Positions 25,939-32,861 of a DNA stretch of 40,948 nt are shown here, piece by piece (within the stretch, counting starts at the first letter, position 1; every line of letters starts with the position of its first letter). The position numbers and the translations under genes are program-made. The DNA is taken from positions 1-40,948 of IMG/VR virus record IMGVR_UViG_3300030107_002094; one strand, given 5' to 3'. Source of the DNA: a virus. Below the pieces are notes generated by a model that was not told where the DNA came from, made no database searches, and was given only the letters and a program-made list of their open reading frames with translations.

Positions 25939-26280
25939 ATGAAAACAATAATCGAGAATATATTATTCAGATTACACCTTAATAAAACCTTAAAAAAGGT
26001 TTTTGGATATGGATTCTTCGCGTCTAAGGCGTGCGAACATGAAGAGCCGTTACACTTCCACCATGATGGATGCCCGGCTTGTGATATGAGAGATTACATG
26101 TGTAATAATTGTGGCGGTGGATTTAATCGACGAGAAATGAAATTCACAGAAGACTATGATGTCTGTAATAGTTGCTATGAACACGAACTAACATGTGATT
26201 GCGAAGGGAAAATTTGCAAGCTAGAATGTAATCATTGTGACTTGGATTATATCCAAACATCAATATATGGAGGTAAATAA
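25939..26280 (+). CDS. Cys/His-rich multi-zinc-binding protein (113 aa)
   Basis: A 113-residue protein whose residues 30-105 carry repeated C-x2-C pairs: CPAC, CNNC, CNSC, CDC...C and CNHC, with additional His (HFHHDGC). This would bind two or three zinc ions in treble-clef or ribbon-type knuckles. The N-terminal 30 residues are hydrophobic/basic (ILFRLHLNKTLKKVFGYGFF). A nucleic-acid or protein-binding adaptor role is likely for such phage proteins, but none is shown. RBS AGGAGAG precedes the ATG. It ends TAATG, coupling to the next membrane peptide gene. Confidence 0.75.
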   Translation: MKTIIENILFRLHLNKTLKKVFGYGFFASKACEHEEPLHFHHDGCPACDMRDYMCNNCGGGFNRREMKFTEDYDVCNSCYEHELTCDCEGKICKLECNHCDLDYIQTSIYGGK

Positions 26281-26420
26281 TGAGGGTATTTAATGAAATA
26301 ATGGACTTTATCGAATGGCTATTTATTGAGCATAATACAAAAGGCTTAAAAATACTCATAGCGTGGATGGCATTAGGATTACTCTTCGCGTTGATAGAAC
26401 TCTGGACGAGGAGCCTTTAA
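26280..26420 (+). CDS. Single-pass small membrane protein (46 aa)
   Basis: A 46-residue ORF starting at the A of the preceding stop codon (TAATG). A soluble start (MRVFNEIMDFIEWLF) is followed by one hydrophobic helix, LKILIAWMALGLLFALIEL, and a basic end. It is co-translated with the zinc protein and followed immediately by a 17-bp hairpin. It is probably an inner-membrane peptide. Function unknown. Confidence 0.6.
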   Translation: MRVFNEIMDFIEWLFIEHNTKGLKILIAWMALGLLFALIELWTRSL

Positions 26421-26466
26421 TATTATTTCTAGCATAGGAATGTAAATGACTATGCTAGAAATAATA
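26421..26466 (+). terminator. Perfect 17-bp hairpin after the membrane-peptide gene
   Basis: TATTATTTCTAGCATAG (26421-26437) pairs perfectly with CTATGCTAGAAATAATA (26450-26466) across a 12-base loop, starting at the base after the stop codon. It has the same stem length and placement as the other stop-codon hairpins here. No U-tract. Confidence 0.65.
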
Positions 26467-26518
26467 AAACAATACAACCAACAACCAAAACCGCCGAGAG
26501 AGTCGGCAAGGAGTATAA

Positions 26519-27742
26519 ATGGGAGACTATAGCAGAAGTGAACTAAGGGCTATGAGACATAGCCGAATCAAAAAACTAGCGATAGCTAAATGTCGGCAGA
26601 CTAGCCAAGCTAGTTCGTGGGTACAATCGTCAAAGCAAGACGAATTAATCGAGTTTTTAGTCGAGGGTAAAAAACCGAGTCAAACACCACCACCAACAAT
26701 GCCGGAGACGACACCAACAAAAAACCCCTATGAAAACCCGAATCCAAGCCCGCAGCCGAGTGCTAGCGCAGGTAGTTTAGAAGATATGCTAGCCGACAAG
26801 GTAGCAGAGAGACTAGGGGATGACATCTTCAAGAAAACCGACGGAATAAGAGAGACATTTATTAAAGCTGTTGCCGAGGAAACAAAGAAAATGAAAACTC
26901 TAGTCGAAGATAAGATGAAGGACTTACAGAACCCGGTGTATGTGAAGATTAACGACGTCGAAGTTAAAAAGACCGATGGACTGAAACATAAGCAGTTTCC
27001 ATTTGTGCTAGAATGCTTAAAGCATTTCAAGCGCGTGTGGCTATGTGGTCCGAGTGGTACTGGGAAGTCGTACCTTGTTGAACAATGTGCCGAAGCTTTA
27101 GGTTTTACGACTGAAACAAATAGCTACGAATATGTTAAGGGTTCTGCCGGAGTTACCGAATCACATTTAACGGGGAGAATGACTTTTGATGGTACATTTA
27201 TAGATGGGATGGTATCTAGGGCATTTAGAGAGGGTTCGTTCCTAGCTTGTGATGAATTCGATGGATTCGATGCAAATGCCGGTCTAGTATTTAATAGTGT
27301 GCTTGACAATCAAGGAGTGTTATCGACTCCAAACAACAAAAACAATCCGGTGGCGAAGAAACACGACGACTTTCATATAGCAGTGGTGAGTAATACATGG
27401 GGAGATGGAAACGACTTTGAATTTGCCGGCAGAGGTCAAATTGACCTAGCAACCTTAGACAGACTGCAAGCAGTCAAAATTCATGTCGATTACGACAAGA
27501 ATGTCGAAAGAGCGCTAGCCGGAGATTTTACCGACATGGCAAATGTATTATGGAGTCTCAGAGATAAATGCAACCAAGAGCATGTCAGACGTACTATAAG
27601 CACGAGATTGTTTATGGATGGTCAAACATGGAGACTAGCCGGAAAGTCAAACAAGCAGTTCCTTGATATAGTAACTACCGGATGGACGAAAGAGGAAATG
27701 AGTAAGGTTAATATTAAACAAATATTAAAGGAGAGTAAATAA
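26519..27742 (+). CDS. CobS/MoxR-like AAA+ ATPase (407 aa)
   Basis: The N-terminal ~50 residues form a SAP/Rho-N-like helix pair (LRAMRHSRIKKLAIAK, SSKQDELIEFLVEG). A Pro/Thr/Ser-rich linker follows (about 52-90), then a coiled segment, then the AAA+ core: Walker A GPSGTGKS at 177-184, Walker B FLACDEFD with Asp245/Glu246, and a sensor-like VVSNTWGDG. The segment linking them (GMVSRAFREGSFLACDEFDG) matches MoxR-type ATPases such as CobS, which remodel partners together with VWA-domain proteins. The next gene, coupled through TAATG, encodes such a partner. The cellular target is unknown, and a cobalt-chelation role should not be assumed. Confidence 0.85.
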   Translation: MGDYSRSELRAMRHSRIKKLAIAKCRQTSQASSWVQSSKQDELIEFLVEGKKPSQTPPPTMPETTPTKNPYENPNPSPQPSASAGSLEDMLADKVAERLGDDIFKKTDGIRETFIKAVAEETKKMKTLVEDKMKDLQNPVYVKINDVEVKKTDGLKHKQFPFVLECLKHFKRVWLCGPSGTGKSYLVEQCAEALGFTTETNSYEYVKGSAGVTESHLTGRMTFDGTFIDGMVSRAFREGSFLACDEFDGFDANAGLVFNSVLDNQGVLSTPNNKNNPVAKKHDDFHIAVVSNTWGDGNDFEFAGRGQIDLATLDRLQAVKIHVDYDKNVERALAGDFTDMANVLWSLRDKCNQEHVRRTISTRLFMDGQTWRLAGKSNKQFLDIVTTGWTKEEMSKVNIKQILKESK

Positions 27743-28629
27743 TGAGCAACAGATTCGATAGAATTTTAGAGCCTAAAATTATCAACGACAAATTCGAGGG
27801 TAAGCACGCTATTGTTCACATGACAGACATGCGAACTTTAATTGAGTGCATATATGAGAATGAATTGTTTACCGACGAGAGAAGTAAAAAATGGCAATAT
27901 GGTAAACATATTGTCGGTAGAGAAAACCTAAAGCGCGCTCTGACCATAGGCAGAACATCTGACTCGATGATGAGATTGTACCAAAAACTTCGTGCTAGCA
28001 TAGATACTAGAATCGACGTTTCTAAGTTCGTAGGCAAGGGGTTATCATGTAAACGAAAGCGTGTTCGCAGAGATGATGGAGACGATTTAAGTATGTCGAG
28101 ATTAATGGGTGGCTCCGACCAATATTGGGAGACTACTATTCGGAAGTCTAAGCGTGCGAATGTGAGAATTGGTATGAATATGGCAATATCTCACGAACAT
28201 AGAGAGCGTGATTTTGCAAGACTTGGAGCCACGCTAGCATGCATTTGTGATGTTATTACAAAGCTGGGATATGGTGTGGAAGTTATTGCCTATAACTTTG
28301 TTAGGTATAACGGAAAACATAAATGGAAACATTGGGGTATGTCAGTACCAATTAAGATGCCTAATGAGCCTATGGATATACACAGACTTATGACCGCCGG
28401 CTTACCCGGACTATTCAGAGATTATATGTTCGGCTTAATGGAGAAAAAATACAAGTTCGGCTATGGTCTTGGTCGCCAATGTGAAACTACAGATACATAT
28501 AAGCGCGAATTAAATCTAATCCATGCGGTAGAGCAACGATTCTGTAAAACCGATGACGACACTATCGACGGACTAGAAAAAGCACTTCAAACAATAGCAA
28601 ATCCACCGAAATGGATGAGTATTAATTAA
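27742..28629 (+). CDS. CobT/VWA-like partner protein (295 aa)
   Basis: A 295-residue protein translated from a TAATG overlap with the AAA+ gene. Residues about 30-120 are basic and helical, including SCKRKRVRRDDGDD. Residues about 140-280 resemble a von Willebrand A/CobT-type fold: strand RIGMNMAIS, a helix DFARLGATLACICDVITKLG, strand VEVIAYNF, and later GLPGLFRDYMFGLM. The MIDAS D-x-S-x-S is degenerate (N-M-A-I-S), so metal binding is doubtful. MoxR/VWA pairs act as chaperone-like remodelling machines. This is the inferred partner of the ATPase. The stop codon is inside a repeated 17-bp hairpin. Confidence 0.7.
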   Translation: MSNRFDRILEPKIINDKFEGKHAIVHMTDMRTLIECIYENELFTDERSKKWQYGKHIVGRENLKRALTIGRTSDSMMRLYQKLRASIDTRIDVSKFVGKGLSCKRKRVRRDDGDDLSMSRLMGGSDQYWETTIRKSKRANVRIGMNMAISHEHRERDFARLGATLACICDVITKLGYGVEVIAYNFVRYNGKHKWKHWGMSVPIKMPNEPMDIHRLMTAGLPGLFRDYMFGLMEKKYKFGYGLGRQCETTDTYKRELNLIHAVEQRFCKTDDDTIDGLEKALQTIANPPKWMSIN

Positions 28630-28668
28630 TTATTACTTGATACTTTAGTGAAAGTAATAATTAATTAA
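28622..28668 (+). repeat. Repeated 17-bp stop-codon hairpin, copy 1
   Basis: TTAATTAATTATTACTT pairs with AAGTAATAATTAATTAA across a 13-base loop (GATACTTTAGTGA). Its 41-base core (28625-28665) is identical, loop included, to that at 30744-30784. The stop codon of the VWA-like gene lies in the 5' arm. Identity of the loop points to duplication or selection on sequence, not just on structure. Confidence 0.8.
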
Positions 28669-28688
28669 ATAAACCAACAGGAGACAAC

Positions 28689-29177
28689 ATGAGTGTCAAA
28701 AAAACAGAAATTGAAACAAAATTTGGACTGCCAAAACAAGCGAAAGATAAAATCTTGAAAGATGCGCTTAGTAAGTGTGATGCAATCACAGATAAGCTAG
28801 CGTGTGAGGAAATAATGCGCTTTTGCCTAAACACACTACTAATGTCGGTCAGTAAAGTTTTAAGTGGTGTATCTAAAGAGGATTTCAGCCAAGAGCATCG
28901 AGTCCATTTAATCTCAACAATAGTTGCTGATGTTGAAACATTAATTATGCCGGTGGTATCTAGGCTACTAGATAAAGACCCGGAAAAAGGAACATTTGAC
29001 GGCACTAGGCTAGCAAGAGAAACAAACACTATACGAGAAAATGAAACATTTCATGTAGAACACAAATCTACAGATGCCGGGCAAGAGATGCGAGTTAGCA
29101 TAGGAACAGAAATGCCTAGAGAAGTAGCTGAATTCATGGAAAATTTTGACGAAAACACTATCGTCGGAAATTCTTAA
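28689..29177 (+). CDS. Hypothetical helical protein (162 aa)
   Basis: A 162-residue protein with amphipathic helices through about residue 110 (KQAKDKILKDALSKCDAIT, HRVHLISTIVADVETLI), then an acidic C-terminal part (AGQEMRVSIGTEMPREVAEF). No membrane segment, Cys cluster or known motif. An RBS (GGAGAC) follows the recurrent CCAACA leader. It lies between the ATPase/VWA pair and a PC4-like gene; involvement with either is only inferred from proximity. Confidence 0.7.
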   Translation: MSVKKTEIETKFGLPKQAKDKILKDALSKCDAITDKLACEEIMRFCLNTLLMSVSKVLSGVSKEDFSQEHRVHLISTIVADVETLIMPVVSRLLDKDPEKGTFDGTRLARETNTIRENETFHVEHKSTDAGQEMRVSIGTEMPREVAEFMENFDENTIVGNS

Positions 29178-29206
29178 TCAAATAACCAACATAAAGGAGC
29201 ATAAAT

Positions 29207-29431
29207 ATGCACATAAGTACAATTAAATTATCAGAAAAAGCTGAAATCCGAGTATCTAAAGATACTGTGAATGAAAAAACTTTTGGTCAAGTTCGCACAT
29301 GGATAAGAAAAAAAGATAGCGACGAATTTATCCCAACAAGAAAAGGGATAGCGTTTGACCTTGCCTATACTGATGATATAGTAAAAGGTTTGTTGACTCT
29401 CGCTGATACTACGGAAGGTGCTAGTTCATAA
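29207..29431 (+). CDS. PC4-like putative ssDNA-binding protein (74 aa)
   Basis: A 74-residue protein with the pattern EIRVSKDTVNEKTFGQVRTW, then IRKKDSDEFIPTRKGIAFDL. The R-x-W strand, a short acidic turn and PTRKGI followed by a C-terminal helix (YTDDIVKGLLTLAD) match the PC4/YdbC-type fold, which binds single-stranded DNA as a dimer. Length is right for a single domain. RBS AAAGGAG is 8 bases upstream. It may take part in replication or transcription of the phage. The call is by motif only. Confidence 0.5.
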   Translation: MHISTIKLSEKAEIRVSKDTVNEKTFGQVRTWIRKKDSDEFIPTRKGIAFDLAYTDDIVKGLLTLADTTEGASS

Positions 29432-29440
29432 TTCCGTAGT
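29408..29440 (+). terminator. 9-bp hairpin across stop codon of PC4-like gene
   Basis: ACTACGGAA (29408-29416) pairs with TTCCGTAGT (29432-29440) across the last codons and stop of the 74-aa gene. It is followed after 15 bases by a stronger GC hairpin, so the two probably act together at this operon boundary. Confidence 0.5.
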
Positions 29441-29455
29441 GAACACATACCAAAA

Positions 29456-29484
29456 TGGGGGCGGTTTATGGTTTTCCGCCCCCA
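29456..29484 (+). terminator. GC-rich hairpin (terminator-like)
   Basis: TGGGGGCGG (29456-29464) pairs with CCGCCCCCA (29476-29484) across an 11-base loop. It is the strongest hairpin between the PC4-like and ParB-like genes. It lacks a T-tract and so may be a partial terminator or processing site. Confidence 0.6.
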
Positions 29485-29519
29485 CAAACCATGAGAATTA
29501 ACTTAGGAGAGCGAACATT

Positions 29520-30263
29520 ATGAATGTAAAACAAAAACATAGTGAAATTTATATGACGACAGATTATTCGATGTTTTCTAGCATGAAACACAATCGAAAT
29601 GTAAGTGAGGCGCATATTCATAGGCTTATGAAAAGCATGAGCGAAAAACAATACCCTGTACCTATAGTCGTCAATGAAAAGAATGAAATAGCTGATGGGC
29701 AAAACAGATTCGAGGCAATTAAAGCGCTTAATTTGCCTGTATATTATATGGTAATTCCCGGACTAACTATTGACGATGTTAAAAGACTTAACCGAGATAA
29801 TAAGACATGGAACGAAATAGATTATGCTGAAAGTAACGCGTCTCAAGGTCGTTCTAGCTACAAACAATATTTGCTCTTCAGAAAGGAGTTCGGATTTGGA
29901 CACATGATAACGCTCTCACTACTTGCAGACCACACAAGCGACCAAAAATTTGTAAATAAATTATTTTACGACGGAGCTTTGGAGGTAAAAGATTATGAGC
30001 TAGCACGAACTAATGCCAACAAACTTAGAGCGTGTAGGGAGTTTTATGATGGGTGGAAGATGCGCTCGTTTGTATATGCTATGCTGAAATTATTCAAGTC
30101 GCCGGAATACGACCATAAAAGATTTCTGAAAAAGCTAGCACTAAAACCTAGAGAATATATCCGAAACTTAAGGCTAATAAGAAATATTGTAGATGCTAAT
30201 AGAGCCATCGAAGATATTTATAACTATAATACCACAAGCAATAAGAAAGTGAGGCTTTATTAG
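29520..30263 (+). CDS. ParB-like nuclease/partition-domain protein (247 aa)
   Basis: Residues about 15-100 match the ParB/sulfiredoxin-like N-terminal domain: NVSEAHIHRLMKSM, YPVPIVVNEKNEIADGQNRF (DGQNRFEA at 59-66, the DG-x-x-R motif that binds nucleotide in this superfamily), then VYYMVIPGLTIDDVKRLNRD. The C-terminal 140 residues are basic and helical, possibly DNA-binding. Phage members act in transcription control, DNA partition or as nucleases; no partition ATPase is present here, so regulation or a CTP/ATP-dependent enzyme role is more likely. RBS GGAGAG. It ends TAGTG, overlapping the next GTG start. Confidence 0.75.
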   Translation: MNVKQKHSEIYMTTDYSMFSSMKHNRNVSEAHIHRLMKSMSEKQYPVPIVVNEKNEIADGQNRFEAIKALNLPVYYMVIPGLTIDDVKRLNRDNKTWNEIDYAESNASQGRSSYKQYLLFRKEFGFGHMITLSLLADHTSDQKFVNKLFYDGALEVKDYELARTNANKLRACREFYDGWKMRSFVYAMLKLFKSPEYDHKRFLKKLALKPREYIRNLRLIRNIVDANRAIEDIYNYNTTSNKKVRLY

Positions 30264-30538
30264 TGAAGAGAATAGAAGTTGGTACACTTGTTATATGTGA
30301 TTTTTGCGGTCAAGAAAATGACTCAATGGGCGGTGTATTAATTGGGAGTAATGCGGTGTGCGGTGTATGTGTAGATAAAGACGGAAAAGATAAGCCGGAT
30401 TACATATATGCAGATGAAGTTGATAAAATATTTGACAAGAAAAAAACATTTAAAGACAATGTTCTAGCATACCGAAAAGAAATGTCCGGCACAGAAAGAG
30501 GTTGGATAGAGATATGGGGCGAGGAAGAATTAAATTAA
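30263..30538 (+). CDS. Zinc-ribbon protein (91 aa, GTG start)
   Basis: A 91-residue protein starting at GTG, sharing a base with the ParB-like stop (TAGTG). Residues 11-35 have two knuckles, CDFCGQ and CGVCVDKD, forming a four-Cys zinc ribbon. The rest is charged (PDYIYADEVDKIFDKKKTFK) and ends with acidic GEEELN. Probably an adaptor for the preceding protein or for nucleic acid, judged from coupling only. Confidence 0.65.
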   Translation: MKRIEVGTLVICDFCGQENDSMGGVLIGSNAVCGVCVDKDGKDKPDYIYADEVDKIFDKKKTFKDNVLAYRKEMSGTERGWIEIWGEEELN

Positions 30539-30547
30539 GGAAATAAA

Positions 30548-30748
30548 ATGAGCGAAACAACAGATTGCATAGATAAAGAAAGTCAAATAGAAAGACTTGA
30601 GTACATCCAAGAAAAAACTAAATACAATGTGGTTTATTGTGGAAAGTGCGGAATCGCTTTAATTGTATTAACCGCGCATGAATTAGTTAAGTGTGATGAG
30701 TGTGGATTTTGGTCTGACCATTGCGACTTTCCGGACATAGTTTATTAA
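30548..30748 (+). CDS. Small zinc-ribbon protein (66 aa)
   Basis: A 66-residue protein: an acidic helical start (IDKESQIERLEYIQEKTKY), then CGKCGIALIVLTAHELVKCD, then ECGFW, which is a C-x2-C...C-x2-C ribbon. RBS AAGGA is upstream of the ATG. The stop codon lies in the second copy of the repeated 17-bp hairpin. Function unknown. Confidence 0.65.
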   Translation: MSETTDCIDKESQIERLEYIQEKTKYNVVYCGKCGIALIVLTAHELVKCDECGFWSDHCDFPDIVY

Positions 30749-30787
30749 TTATTACTTGATACTTTAGTGAAAGTAATAATTAATAAA
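30741..30787 (+). repeat. Repeated 17-bp stop-codon hairpin, copy 2
   Basis: The core 30744-30784 is identical, loop included, to 28625-28665. Again the stop codon of the upstream gene (TAA at 30746) lies in the 5' arm and a new cistron begins shortly after. Two perfect copies 2.1 kb apart make chance very unlikely. Confidence 0.8.
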
Positions 30788-30811
30788 AATAACAAAAAGG
30801 AAATAAACATC

Positions 30812-30943
30812 ATGAGAACAGAAAAAGAAATAAGAGAAGTTCTTGCCGTTGAAAAAGAAACTTGGTCAGATGGTAATCAGACCGACATGGTTATTAAGGG
30901 GTGGATTGAGGCGCTTGAGTATGTTTTAGGTGGAGAAGAGTAA
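30812..30943 (+). CDS. Small acidic helical protein (43 aa)
   Basis: A 43-residue ORF, MRTEKEIREVLAVEKETWSD then GWIEALEYVLGGEE, following an AAAGGAA Shine-Dalgarno and ending TAATG into the next gene. It reads as a single amphipathic helix pair with no known motif. Coupling to the following gene supports it as real. Confidence 0.6.
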   Translation: MRTEKEIREVLAVEKETWSDGNQTDMVIKGWIEALEYVLGGEE

Positions 30944-31161
30944 TGAGCGAATATGGAAATTACCTTCGTGATAAAGATTATAAAAAAGTAGCCGAGTGGG
31001 TGGTTTATCAATCCGACGACCCCATAGGTGAAGTAGCGTACTTGCTAGAAAATTTAGACAAATTTGCAGTACTAGCGAATAAAGTAAACCGATTAATTAG
31101 CGTAGAATATGCCGATTTGCTAGAACAACTTAAAAACAACCAACAACAAAAGGAGAAATAA
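30943..31161 (+). CDS. Small helical protein (72 aa)
   Basis: A 72-residue protein, mostly helical (DYKKVAEWVVYQSDDPIGEV, LDKFAVLANKVNRLISVEYA) with a polar QQQKEK end. Starts inside the stop of the preceding ORF (TAATG). No domain recognised. Confidence 0.6.
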   Translation: MSEYGNYLRDKDYKKVAEWVVYQSDDPIGEVAYLLENLDKFAVLANKVNRLISVEYADLLEQLKNNQQQKEK

Positions 31162-31162
31162 C

Positions 31163-31645
31163 ATGGGATTAGACATGTATTTAACAGAACAATTATATTA
31201 TGGCGGTCAATGGCGCGATAGCGATTGGCACGAAGAAGGACACACCCTAATAGTAAAAGGCGGATTCGCAGAAAAACACGACCTTAAAAAAGAACAGATA
31301 AGCACGATAACAAGGAATCTAGCTGAATGGAGAAAAGCAAACTCTATACATGGATGGTTTATAAGAAATTGCGCTAACGGAGTAGATGATTGTAGTGATG
31401 TAGAAGTTACTCAAGAAAATATACAAGCACTATATGATAATTGCCTAGAAGTAAAAAAAGCTTTTGAGAAAAAAGATTTTGATACTTGCCTAGAACTACT
31501 ACCCCCTGTAGAGGGGTTTTTCTTTGGAGATACAGAAGTCGATAACGAGTGGTACTATCAAGATATAAAAGATACTATCAATATTTTAAAACCGCTTATA
31601 GAAAATCCGCCTAAAGGATTTATGTACTACAGAGCAAGTTGGTAG
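31163..31645 (+). CDS. Conserved phage protein of GLDMYL type (160 aa)
   Basis: A 160-residue protein with the run MGLDMYLTEQLYYGG, later EWRKANSIHGWFIRNCANG and LPPVEGFFFGDTEVDNEWYY. This combination (GLDMYL, WRKxNxIHxWF, LPPxxGFFFG) recurs across many unrelated phages with no known biochemical function. The conserved Trp/His/Asp residues suggest a binding pocket. RBS AAAGGAG after a CCAACAACAA leader. I recognise the family pattern but no function. Confidence 0.75.
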   Translation: MGLDMYLTEQLYYGGQWRDSDWHEEGHTLIVKGGFAEKHDLKKEQISTITRNLAEWRKANSIHGWFIRNCANGVDDCSDVEVTQENIQALYDNCLEVKKAFEKKDFDTCLELLPPVEGFFFGDTEVDNEWYYQDIKDTINILKPLIENPPKGFMYYRASW

Positions 31646-31657
31646 GGGGTGCTAGCA

Positions 31658-31858
31658 ATGATAAAACCAATAGACGAATATATAAGATTAATAGCTAGGT
31701 ATATGGCTAGCGACGAATCGGGGGAAGACTACAGATATAAAATGATTGTGTGGATGCTTACGAAAATATATAAAGAAGAACCGCCGGCAGACGCTACTAT
31801 GCGTAATATTCTAGCAGATTGGGATTTAGTTATTCAACATGCAGAGGAGGAAGAATGA
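31658..31858 (+). CDS. Small helical protein (66 aa)
   Basis: I place the start at ATG 31658, where AGGGGG stands 8 bases upstream; a GTG at 31649 in frame would lie on the Shine-Dalgarno itself. The product is helical (KPIDEYIRLIARYMASDESG, YKMIVWMLTKIYKEEP) and acidic at the end. It ends with an ATGA overlap into the next gene. Unknown function. Confidence 0.6.
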   Translation: MIKPIDEYIRLIARYMASDESGEDYRYKMIVWMLTKIYKEEPPADATMRNILADWDLVIQHAEEEE

Positions 31859-32022
31859 ACACAAATGATATAGTATTACTATTATTTAAAGAGGGGTATA
31901 ACAAGTTCACCGCCTTAAATAATTATAAAGGGGATGCATATGTACCAATTAAAATCCACCAACAAGAATTGGACAAAGCATTAGAGTTTTTTATGAAAAA
32001 CTATACAAGTGAGGAAAAATAA
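31855..32022 (+). CDS. Small protein (55 aa)
   Basis: Start chosen at ATG 31855 (the ATGA overlap with the previous stop), preceded by GAGGAGGAAG; the longer frame from 31819 would overlap the previous gene needlessly. Product MNTNDIVLLLFKEGYNKF..., mixed helical, 55 residues, no known domain. Confidence 0.55.
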   Translation: MNTNDIVLLLFKEGYNKFTALNNYKGDAYVPIKIHQQELDKALEFFMKNYTSEEK

Positions 32023-32023
32023 A

Positions 32024-32278
32024 ATGAGCAAACCAAAATTAGATTATGGCTATGGCTATAATGAATTAAATTCAATACGAATTGTATGGTGCATAGATGA
32101 TGTTAGGCAACACTTAGCGGAATTGTCAGATAAATACAGACACGAAACACTTACAGATGATGAGTGCATGGAAATACTTGATTATGTAGACAGAAAGCAC
32201 GATGCTAGCATTGGAATATCGTGGGATAATATAGAGTGGGCAATTCAAGACCATATTGATGCGAGGAATAAGGATTAA
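32024..32278 (+). CDS. Small protein (84 aa)
   Basis: Start at ATG 32024 preceded by GAGGAAAA; an in-frame GTG at 32009 would overlap the previous gene. The protein has a Tyr/Gly-rich beginning (PKLDYGYGYNELNS) and helical remainder (DDVRQHLAELSDKYRHETLT, MEILDYVDRKHDASIGISW). Unknown function. Confidence 0.6.
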   Translation: MSKPKLDYGYGYNELNSIRIVWCIDDVRQHLAELSDKYRHETLTDDECMEILDYVDRKHDASIGISWDNIEWAIQDHIDARNKD

Positions 32279-32312
32279 AACAATTTACCAACCAACAAAA
32301 AGGAGAATAATA

Positions 32313-32489
32313 ATGTCAGAGTTAAATGAAATAACAAAAGAAATGTTTGAGGAGTATAAAAGCATACAAGAAGAAGGATTGTATAATATGCTAGACCCTC
32401 AAGCTAGAGAATTATCCTCATTAGACAGAAGACAATGGTACGCTATTATTAGTAATTATGGAAAACTTCAAAAGAAGTTTAGCGCATGA
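32313..32489 (+). CDS. Small helical protein (58 aa)
   Basis: Start at ATG 32313, 8 bases after AAGGAGA in a CCAACCAACAAAAAGGAG-type leader; the longer in-frame opening upstream lacks an RBS. The product (MSELNEITKEMFEEYKSIQE...) is acidic and helical. It ends ATGA-coupled to the next gene. Confidence 0.6.
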   Translation: MSELNEITKEMFEEYKSIQEEGLYNMLDPQARELSSLDRRQWYAIISNYGKLQKKFSA

Positions 32490-32746
32490 GTGAGTCTAAA
32501 ATACATAAATTCTCTGATAAAGAACTCACGCTAGAAGAAATGCAAGAACTTGTAGGCGGATATATACAAGTACTTATATCAAAAGATGGTAATGCTGATA
32601 TTGTGATTGACGAAGAAGGAAAAATGAAGAGTAAGCCACCTAATTTTGAGGCTACGAAATTATGGCTAGGGAATAATCGTGATGAATGGTACGATATTAT
32701 TGTAGGAGATGCGATTGTTTGTACAGATAAGGCTAGGCTGAAATAA
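32486..32746 (+). CDS. Last plus-strand gene, unknown protein (86 aa)
   Basis: An 86-residue acidic protein (ELTLEEMQELVGGYIQVLIS, GNADIVIDEEGKMKSKPPNF). The phrase MQELVGGYIQ...DE.G..K..P.N....... resembles small phage proteins of the DUF3846 type, which share an LVGGYIE-like start and a DExG...PxN segment. The function of that family is unknown. It overlaps the previous gene by 4 bases and is followed by a strong terminator. Confidence 0.6.
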   Translation: MSESKIHKFSDKELTLEEMQELVGGYIQVLISKDGNADIVIDEEGKMKSKPPNFEATKLWLGNNRDEWYDIIVGDAIVCTDKARLK

Positions 32747-32756
32747 TGTATAACAG

Positions 32757-32782
32757 AAAAGGGGGAGTGACATCCCCCTTTT
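32757..32782. terminator. Bidirectional rho-independent terminator
   Basis: AAAAGGGGGA (32757-32766) pairs with TCCCCCTTTT (32773-32782) across GTGACA. The stem ends in T4 on the plus strand and, read backwards, T4 on the minus strand. It sits between convergent blocks, so it can stop both the middle operon and the right minus-strand block. Confidence 0.85.
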
Positions 32783-32861
32783 CAACAACCAACAACGTAA
32801 CCATTAGTTCGCGAGAACAAAATATTGGAGTGTTGTTAACTAAATTTACCTAATTAAATAC

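Noticed and set aside
26519-28629. Cobalamin (cobaltochelatase) auxiliary metabolic genes
   Set aside because: CobS/CobT-like similarity reflects the general MoxR/VWA architecture; there is no CobN or other cobalamin gene, and the VWA metal site is degenerate.
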